The notes under the pieces are model-generated. The model saw only the letters and a program-made list of their open reading frames with translations, ran no database searches and had not been told where the DNA came from. Made by a program: the position numbers and the translations under genes. Below, one piece after another: positions 58,317-64,000 of a stretch of 64,000 bases of DNA. The stretch is taken from the NCBI RefSeq assembly GCF_020410765.1, contig NZ_CP084541.1, positions 5,758,001 to 5,822,000 on the forward strand, in the 5' to 3' direction. This DNA is from Streptomyces marincola (lineage in GTDB: Bacteria; Actinomycetota; Actinomycetes; Streptomycetales; Streptomycetaceae). The stretch's first letter is position 1. The number at the start of each line of letters is the position of its first letter.

Positions 58317-59789
58317 TCACCCGGGGCCCGTGGCGAACCGGGGGTCGAGCCAGCCCGCGTCCGCGAGCCGGCGCACGAACGCGTGGTAGGCGGGCATGAG
58401 CCGGGCCGTCCGCGCGGCGTCGGGCGCCAGCGTGCGCCGCACCCGCACCAGGCGCCCGGCGGCGGCCGGCAGATCGGTCCCGGGGCCGAGCGAGCCGGCC
58501 GCGAGCACGGCCATGCCCAGGGCCGGCTCCGGATTGGCGGGCAGGCGCACCGGCACCCCGAGCATGTCGCAGCGCAGCTGGTTCCACCACGCGTTGCGGG
58601 TCGCGCCCCCGGTGAACGTGACCGGCCCGCCGACATCGGCGCCGGCCCGCGCGAGCACGTGGAACGCGAGCCGTTCGATGTGCGCGACGCCCGTGCACAC
58701 GGCCGCGAAGTCCGCCGCCCGGTCCCCCGACGCGGCCAGCGGCCCGTTGCCGAGGAACCCGCGCGCCCGCGGCGCGACGAACGGGAACCGCTCGCCCTCG
58801 CCGACCAGCGGATAGCAGGGCGGCACGCGGTCCACCCGCGCGGCGGCGCCGGTCAGCGCGTCGAGGTCGGCGTCGGGGAACAAGGCGCGCACGGCGCCCG
58901 CGCCGGTGCTCGACGCGCCGCCGGGCAGCCAGAGGCCGTCGTGCGGCGCGCGGTGCGAGTAGACCGCGCCGGTCGGGTCGCGGGGGAGCGTGGCGCTGAC
59001 GCCCTTGAGGGTCAGGGTGGTGCCCAGCACCGCGTTCCACTCGCCCACGCGGACCGCGCCCGCGGCCAGTTGCGCCGCGCACCCGTCGGTCATGCCGGCC
59101 AGCACGGGCGTGCCGCGCGGCAGCCCGGTCCTGGCCGCGGCGGCCCGGGAGACGCCCCCGAGCACCGACCCGGGGCGCACCACCTCGGGCAGCAGCGCGG
59201 GATCGACGCGCAGCCGCGCCAGGACGTCGGCGGGCCAGCGTTCGGCGACCAGGTCGTAGCCCGTCTTCAGCGCGTGGCTCGCGTCGCTCGGCACCGGGTG
59301 GCCGACGAGGGCGGAAGTGACCACGTCCGGCTGGTGGGCCAGCCGCACGCCCGCGCCGAGCAGGCCGCGCTCGCGCCACCACAGCACTTTCGGCAGCGCC
59401 CACGCGGGCTGCATGCGGTAGCCGAGACGGCTCCACAGCGCGACGCCGGCCTCCTGCGCCTCGGCGGCCAGCGGCCCGGCGCGCGTGTCGTCGTACATCA
59501 GCCCCGGCGTGCGGTGGCCGCCGTCCCGGCCGGTCAGCACGACCGTGCCCGAGGTGGCGCACACGGCGAGCGCGCCGACCGGGCGGCCCCGCAGCGCGGC
59601 CGACAGGTCGGCCAGCGCGTCGGCGGACCGCTCCCACCAGTGCGACGGGTCCTGTTCGTGCCGGGGCCCGGAACGCCGGCTGTGCAGCGGGCGCGTGGCC
59701 GCCGCGACGGTGCGGCCCTCGTCGTCGACCGCCAGGGCGCGCACGCTCTGCGTGCCGAGGTCGACCCCGGCCCACACCGGCTCACTCAT
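58317..59789 (-). CDS. FGGY-family carbohydrate kinase (second of two)
   Basis: A 490-residue kinase: AGVDLGTQSVRALAVDDEG (phosphate 1), a Gly-rich MTDGCAAQLAAGAVRVGEWNAVLGTTLTLKG with the catalytic Asp, and FTGGATRNAWWNQLRCDMLGVPV with the adenosine motif. It resembles xylulokinase/gluconokinase relatives without a clear substrate. Start ATG 59789 overlaps the preceding kinase by 8 bp. Having two distinct FGGY kinases in tandem suggests two phosphorylation steps or two related substrates. Confidence 0.92.
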   Translation of the reverse strand: MSEPVWAGVDLGTQSVRALAVDDEGRTVAAATRPLHSRRSGPRHEQDPSHWWERSADALADLSAALRGRPVGALAVCATSGTVVLTGRDGGHRTPGLMYDDTRAGPLAAEAQEAGVALWSRLGYRMQPAWALPKVLWWRERGLLGAGVRLAHQPDVVTSALVGHPVPSDASHALKTGYDLVAERWPADVLARLRVDPALLPEVVRPGSVLGGVSRAAAARTGLPRGTPVLAGMTDGCAAQLAAGAVRVGEWNAVLGTTLTLKGVSATLPRDPTGAVYSHRAPHDGLWLPGGASSTGAGAVRALFPDADLDALTGAAARVDRVPPCYPLVGEGERFPFVAPRARGFLGNGPLAASGDRAADFAAVCTGVAHIERLAFHVLARAGADVGGPVTFTGGATRNAWWNQLRCDMLGVPVRLPANPEPALGMAVLAAGSLGPGTDLPAAAGRLVRVRRTLAPDAARTARLMPAYHAFVRRLADAGWLDPRFATGPG

Positions 59790-61278
59790 CGCCGGGCCCC
59801 TCGCCCCAACGGGCCGCGGCCAGCCGCCTGGTGGCGAGGAACTCCGCGTGCTCCCGCTCGTACAGGGCGCGCAGGTCCTGGTCGGGCTCGAAGCGTCGGC
59901 CCGGCCCGACCAGCGCCCCGGCCGCGGCCGGCAGGTCCCTGTGGGCGCCGAGCGCGGTCAGCGCGAACAGCAGGGCGCCCTTCGCGCCGACCTCCGTGTC
60001 CCGCGCGGTGGCCGTGGGCACGCCCGTGATGTCGGCGATGAGGCGGCACCACAGGGCGCTCGCCGTGCCCCCGCCGCACAGCCGCAGTTCGGTGGGCCGG
60101 CCGGGGGCCGCGTCCAGGCAGTCCCGTATGACGTGGGCCAGCCCTTCGAGCACCGCGCGGGCGAGGTGGGCGCGGCCGTGCGGGAACCGGAGGCCGGCCA
60201 CCAGCCCGCTGGCCGACGGGTCGAGGAACGGCGCCCGTTCACCCGCGGGCGAGAGGTAGGGCAGGAGCCGCAGCCCGTCCGCGCCCGGCGGCACCCCGGC
60301 GGCCAGGTCCGACAGCTCGTCGTGGTCGCGCAGGCCGAGCAGCGCGACCGTCCAGTCCAGCACGCCGGTGCCGGCGAGCGTGGGGAAGGCGCGCATCAGC
60401 AGCCCCGGCACGCCGAAGTCCAGGGTGAGCCCCGAGGGCTCGCCCCCCAGCTCTGCCCGGTCGACGAGGATTTCGGTGCACAGCGTGGTGCCCAGGACGC
60501 AGGTGGCGTGGCCCGCGGCCGTCGCGCCGGTGCCGAGCGCGGTCGCCACGATGTCGTAGGGCGCGAGCACCACCGGGGTACCGGCCGCGACCCCCAGCTC
60601 ACCGGCGGCTTCCGAGGTCAGCTCGGCGACCAGGCCGTCACCCGAGAGCAGCGGCGGCAGCAGCCGGCGGTGCTCCGTCAGCCCGTACTCGGCGAGCAGC
60701 GACTCGCCGTAGGCGCCGGTGCGGAGGTCGAGCCACGGCGCCGACGCCTCCGAGGCGTCGATGCCAAGACGCCCCGTCAGCCGCAGGAACAGCCAGCTGC
60801 CGCAGGTCAGCACGGCGTGCGCGGCGTCCAGCGCGTCCGGTTCCTCCTCGGCGAGCACCCGCAGGATCGCGTTCGGCAGCCCGGCGTTGGTGAGCGAGGC
60901 GTTGACGCGGAACGCGCGCTCAAGCACCCCGTCGGCGCGCCAGCGGCGCACGACACCGGCCGCGCGGGCGTCGTTCCACAGCACCGCGCGGCGCACGGGC
61001 CGGTGGGCGCGGTCCACGAGCCAGGCGCCGTCGCCCTGCGCCGTGACGGCGATCAGCCGCACCGGCTCCGGCACCCGCCGCACGGCCTCGGCCGCGGCGG
61101 CGGCGACCGCGCGCCACACGGCGGCCATGTCCTGCTCCGCGCGGTCCGGTCGCGGATGGGCGACCGCGGTCTCGCGCCGGGCGACGGCGAGTTCGCGCCC
61201 CTCCTCGTCGAAGACCACGGCTTTGATCACGGTCGTGCCCGCGTCCACGCACACCGCGACCGGTCCGTTCACCGCCAC
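59782..61278 (-). CDS. FGGY-family carbohydrate kinase (first of two)
   Basis: A 498-residue kinase: AVCVDAGTTVIKAVVFDEEGRELA, ITAQGDGAWLVD-type (here IAVTAQGDGAWLVD) substrate region, LAPYDIVATALGTGATAAGHATCVLGTTLCTE with the catalytic Asp, and LCGGGTASALWCRLIADITGVPT. It most resembles erythritol/xylulose/gluconate-type kinases. Several GTGs are possible; GTG 61278 has GAGG at 8 bp, while 61287 and 61272 are alternatives. It is the first gene of the operon, preceded by a promoter-like TAATAC and a TGTGAA dyad, and lies downstream of the DeoR regulator gene. Confidence 0.92.
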   Translation of the reverse strand: MAVNGPVAVCVDAGTTVIKAVVFDEEGRELAVARRETAVAHPRPDRAEQDMAAVWRAVAAAAAEAVRRVPEPVRLIAVTAQGDGAWLVDRAHRPVRRAVLWNDARAAGVVRRWRADGVLERAFRVNASLTNAGLPNAILRVLAEEEPDALDAAHAVLTCGSWLFLRLTGRLGIDASEASAPWLDLRTGAYGESLLAEYGLTEHRRLLPPLLSGDGLVAELTSEAAGELGVAAGTPVVLAPYDIVATALGTGATAAGHATCVLGTTLCTEILVDRAELGGEPSGLTLDFGVPGLLMRAFPTLAGTGVLDWTVALLGLRDHDELSDLAAGVPPGADGLRLLPYLSPAGERAPFLDPSASGLVAGLRFPHGRAHLARAVLEGLAHVIRDCLDAAPGRPTELRLCGGGTASALWCRLIADITGVPTATARDTEVGAKGALLFALTALGAHRDLPAAAGALVGPGRRFEPDQDLRALYEREHAEFLATRRLAAARWGEGPGDE

Positions 61279-61316
61279 CTGCCGCACCTCTTCCCCTGCC
61301 GAGTCCGAAGTGAGGC

Positions 61317-61347
61317 GTATTACACGCACAGCGCCGGGACTTAGCAA
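61317..61347 (-). promoter_or_regulatory. Candidate promoter of the kinase-ABC operon
   Basis: On the minus strand, TTGCTA (61342-61347) and TAATAC (61317-61322) are 19 bp apart and 38 bp upstream of the first kinase start. The -10 element is good; the spacer is slightly long. Confidence 0.5.
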
Positions 61348-61440
61348 CTTTTCACATCGATCTTGGTGACGGGGAACGGCCGCGGCGGCGAAACGGCAGG
61401 TGAACACCCGCTGTGGCGCAGGTCACTTGTGGAGGGCTCG

Positions 61441-61453
61441 TGTGAACTTCACA
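61441..61453. promoter_or_regulatory. Candidate DeoR operator
   Basis: TGTGAA-C-TTCACA is a perfect 6-bp dyad in the 188-bp gap between the DeoR gene and the kinase operon. A further TTCACA half-site is at 61351-61356, beside the -35 element. Repression by the adjacent DeoR protein is inferred. Confidence 0.6.
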
Positions 61454-61466
61454 TGACGGGCCCGCG

Positions 61467-62270
61467 TCAGGGGACGTCGACGACATCGAGCCTGGCGCCC
61501 CGTGCCCGCAGATCGCGCAGCGTGGCCGGTGCCGTTCCGCCGTCGACGACGACGCGGCCCAGATCGGCGAGGGCGCACAGCCGGTGCGGCGCGCGCCGGT
61601 CGAACTTCGTGTGGTCGATCATCGCGACGCTGCGCGCGGCGGAACCGAGCAGCGCCCGCCGCGTCACCGCCGTGCTCGGGGACTGGAGGTAGCACACGCC
61701 GTCCGCGACGGCGGTCGTCGACAGGAACAGCACGTCGGGGCGCAGCGCCGCGGCGGCCCGCGCGGTCTCCCGGCCGAGGAAGGAGTCGTACGACGCGTCG
61801 TAACGGCCGCCGAGCCCCACGAGTTCGATGCCGGGCTGCGCCGCGAGGGCCCGCACCACCGGCAGGAAGTGGGTGACGACCGTCAGCGGCGCCCGCCGCG
61901 GCAGCAGCCGCGCCAGCACGAGCGAGGTCGTGCTGTCGTCCAGGGCGACGACCTGGCCCGGCCGGACCTCGCTGCCGAGCACTTCGCGGGCCATGGCCTC
62001 CTTGGCCGCCACCTGCGCCCGCATCCGGTGCTCAAGGTCGCCGTGGAACCTGGTGGTCGGCGCGCTCGTCGCGCCGCCGCGCACCTTGTGCAGGAACCCG
62101 CGCCGCTCCAACTCGTCCAGGTCCCGGTGCACCGTCATGATGCTCACGCCGTAGCGCCGGGCCAGCGCGTCCACCCGGACGAACCCCGCCTCCGCCACCT
62201 GCCTGCGCATCGCCACCCGCCGCAACTCCGGGTTGCGCCCCGCGCCTTCGGAGCCCATCGGATCGCTCAC
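61467..62270 (-). CDS. DeoR-family transcriptional regulator
   Basis: A 267-residue protein. Winged helix (residues about 15-70): RRQVAEAGFVRVDALARRYGVSIMTVHRDLDELERRGFLHKVRGGA. The C-terminal sugar-phosphate-sensing domain has KEAMAREVLGSEVRPGQVVALDDSTTSLVLARLL, TVVTHFLPVVRALA, LFLSTTAVADGVCYL and RSVAMIDHTKFDRRAPH. GTG 62270 is tentative because no ribosome binding site is visible; GTG 62273 and ATG 62258 are alternatives. It probably represses the downstream kinase operon and is released by a phosphorylated sugar. Confidence 0.9.
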   Translation of the reverse strand: MSDPMGSEGAGRNPELRRVAMRRQVAEAGFVRVDALARRYGVSIMTVHRDLDELERRGFLHKVRGGATSAPTTRFHGDLEHRMRAQVAAKEAMAREVLGSEVRPGQVVALDDSTTSLVLARLLPRRAPLTVVTHFLPVVRALAAQPGIELVGLGGRYDASYDSFLGRETARAAAALRPDVLFLSTTAVADGVCYLQSPSTAVTRRALLGSAARSVAMIDHTKFDRRAPHRLCALADLGRVVVDGGTAPATLRDLRARGARLDVVDVP

Positions 62271-62562
62271 CACGGCGCAAGCATGGCACGCCGGCCGTCC
62301 GGCGCGCCGGTGCCGGAACGCCCTCGGCACGCGAACGGCACGCGGCGCGGCACCCGGCGGGTGCCTCTTCGCTCGCGGCACCGCTTCCGCCGGCGCGCCC
62401 GCCGCCGCCCGACGGCCCGTCAGCACCGTCGCGTACGCGGCCATATGGCCGTTCGACCGGGGAGAAGCAGCAGTCGAACCACGCGTCCCGCGCGTTCAAC
62501 TCGCCCACCACGACCAGTTGGTAGGTTCTGCGCCGTTCACCAATGCACATCGGGAGGACCAC

Positions 62563-63897
62563 ATGCGCCACCGCAAGAGATGTCTCGCCACCGCCGTCGC
62601 GATCGCCGGGGCGTCCGCGTTCGTCGGCGGCCCCGCCCTGGCCGACACGGGCCCCGACGCGGCCGACATCCGGGACCGCGTGCTGGCCGTCCCGGGCATC
62701 AGCCTGATCGAGGAGAAGCCCGCGGAGAACGGCGACCGCTTCTTCCTGCTGGAGTTCACCCAGCCCGTGGACCACCGCGACCCCGGCGGGGAGACGTTCC
62801 AGCAGCGCGTCTCCCTGCTGCACACGGACGAGGAGCGGCCGACCGTCTTCTGGACCGGCGGCTACTGGATCAACACGCAGCCCGCCTACAGCGAGCCGAC
62901 CCGCCTGCTCGACGGCAACGAGGTCGGCATGGAGCACCGCTTCTTCATGGAGTCCGTGCCCTCCGAGGACGACTGGAGCACGCTGGACATCTGGCAGGCC
63001 GCCAGCGACCAGCACCGCGTGCACGAGGCCCTCGACGACATCTACGCCGAGGAGTGGATCGCCTCCGGCCGCAGCAAGGGCGGCATGATGGCGACCTACT
63101 ACCGCTACTACTACCCGCAGGACACCGCGGGCGCCGTCGCCTACGTCGCGCCGAGCAACACCAACCGCGACGACACCAGGGCCTACGACGACTTCCTGAA
63201 CACCGTCGGCACCCCAGAGTGCCGCGCCGCGCTCGAAGACCTGGAACGCGAGGCCCTGCTGCGCCGCGACGAGATGGTCGGCCTGCACACCGCGTGGGCC
63301 GAGGAGAACGGGGCGACGTTCGAGACGGTCGGCAGCGCCGACGCGTCGTTCGAGTCCGGTCCCGCCATGCTGCGCTGGGCCTTCTGGCAGACCGCGACGA
63401 CGGCCGACTGCGCCGACATCCCCGAGACCACCGCGTCCACGCAGGAGATCTACGACTACCTGGCCGCGACCACCGGCTTCGGCAGCGACCAGGAGCTGAG
63501 CGCCTCGGCCCCGTACTACTACCAGGCCGCGACGCAGCTGGGGAACCCGGTCTACTCCATCGACCACATCGACGACCTGGTGCGGTACCCGGAGCAGCTG
63601 TACTCGGCGGCGTTCGTGCCCGACCACATCGAGCTGCCCGAGTTCGACAACCGCGAGATCATCTCGATCGACCGCTGGGTGCGCGCGAAGGGCTCGCACC
63701 TGCTCTTCGTCAACGGTGAGAACGACCCCTGGGGCGCCAAGCCGTTCACGGTCGGCCCGGGCGACAGGGACGCCTACGTGCTGACCGCGCCGGACGCCAA
63801 CCACGTGCAGACCTCCATCGGCGCGCTCGCCCCGGACGACCGCGAGCTGGCCACCGGCGAGCTGCGCGAGTGGGCCGGGCTCGGCGCCGAGGGCTGA
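62563..63897 (+). CDS. Secreted S37-type (PS-10) tripeptidyl aminopeptidase-like protein
   Basis: A 444-residue precursor. Residues 1-28 are a Sec signal (RHRKRCLATAVAIAGASAF, cleavage near GGPALA-DTG). The alpha/beta-hydrolase catalytic domain has EWIASGRSKGGMMATYYRYYYP with the nucleophile Ser in GRSKGG, LLFVNGENDPWGA with the acid, and PDANHVQTSI with the catalytic His. This matches the Streptomyces S37 peptidase family, which release tripeptides from protein N termini outside the cell. ATG 62563 follows GGGAGGA. Upstream, 62271-62562 is a divergent promoter region with the DeoR gene. Confidence 0.9.
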   Translation: MRHRKRCLATAVAIAGASAFVGGPALADTGPDAADIRDRVLAVPGISLIEEKPAENGDRFFLLEFTQPVDHRDPGGETFQQRVSLLHTDEERPTVFWTGGYWINTQPAYSEPTRLLDGNEVGMEHRFFMESVPSEDDWSTLDIWQAASDQHRVHEALDDIYAEEWIASGRSKGGMMATYYRYYYPQDTAGAVAYVAPSNTNRDDTRAYDDFLNTVGTPECRAALEDLEREALLRRDEMVGLHTAWAEENGATFETVGSADASFESGPAMLRWAFWQTATTADCADIPETTASTQEIYDYLAATTGFGSDQELSASAPYYYQAATQLGNPVYSIDHIDDLVRYPEQLYSAAFVPDHIELPEFDNREIISIDRWVRAKGSHLLFVNGENDPWGAKPFTVGPGDRDAYVLTAPDANHVQTSIGALAPDDRELATGELREWAGLGAEG

Positions 63898-63933
63898 CCG
63901 GGGCGGGCACCGCCCCGACGCGCCCCGCGCACC

Positions 63934-63979
63934 GCGGGGGCCGGGCGGCACGTGCGCACGCGTGCCACCCGGCCCCCGC
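63934..63979 (+). terminator. Long hairpin after the S37 peptidase gene
   Basis: A 19-bp stem with one mismatch (63934-63952 with 63961-63979) and an 8-base loop, 37 bp after the stop codon. A smaller GGGGCGG/CCGCCCC dyad precedes it. Confidence 0.75.
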
Positions 63980-64000
63980 CGCCGTCCTGGAACGGGCCCT

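Overview
The window is very GC-rich, with strong G/C bias at third codon positions, many GTG/TTG starts, 1-8 bp stop/start overlaps, long GC hairpin terminators without U-runs, and Tat or lipoprotein exports. Gene content and order (uricase / allantoinase-allantoicase-malate synthase with an IclR regulator, an RNase Sa relative, a ROK kinase, a SigB-type sigma factor) point to a Streptomyces or close relative. No rRNA, tRNA, CRISPR array, insertion sequence or replication origin was seen.

Region 1 (1-5.5 kb) is a uric-acid operon: a thiamine-binding-type protein, a small HTH protein, a fused UraD-UraH enzyme, uricase and an 8-oxoguanine-deaminase-like enzyme, followed by a Tat-exported sulfite-oxidase-like molybdoenzyme. 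Region 2 (5.5-11.4 kb) holds a small Cys-rich gene pair divergent from an HTH/TPR regulator, two GNATs, rsgA with a candidate leader ORF, and an MFS pump. Region 3 (11.6-17.6 kb) is the allantoin regulon: aceB, a MobA-like transferase and allR on the minus strand, divergent from allB-alc. IclR-type dyads (TTCAAC-type arms) lie before uraDH and allB and, degenerate, before aceB. Glyoxylate from allantoin would be consumed by malate synthase, and glycerate kinase at 21 kb fits the other glyoxylate route.

Region 4 (17.7-39.3 kb) is mixed: secreted RNase, ROK kinase plus membrane protein, a methyltransferase remnant, glycerate kinase, a phytoene-desaturase-like oxidoreductase, an MFS pump beside a disrupted ORF, an inositol-monophosphatase family enzyme, an Ada-AlkA fusion with Ogt, a RibD/DHFR-type reductase, a gamma-glutamyltransferase head-to-head with a sirtuin, an AadA-like nucleotidyltransferase, PhoD phosphatase and an alpha/beta hydrolase.

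Region 5 (38.6-44.5 kb) is a galactoside/galactonate cluster: FadR-type GntR regulator, GH35 beta-galactosidase, cellulase-like hydrolase and D-galactonate dehydratase. Region 6 (44.6-49.2 kb) has a GNAT, a WYL regulator, an AlkZ-like protein, a SigB-type sigma factor and an RsbW-like ATPase.

Region 7 (49.3-62.3 kb) is the most interesting. A LacI repressor precedes a three-gene operon (Gfo/Idh/MocA dehydrogenase, PmoA/DUF6807 protein, cupin protein). It converges on a seven-gene operon encoding two different FGGY kinases, a 2-hydroxyacid dehydrogenase, a histidine-phosphatase and a complete ribose/xylose-type ABC importer under a DeoR regulator. Together they look like a sugar or polyol catabolic locus whose substrate cannot be named from the sequence. 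A secreted S37-type peptidase closes the window.
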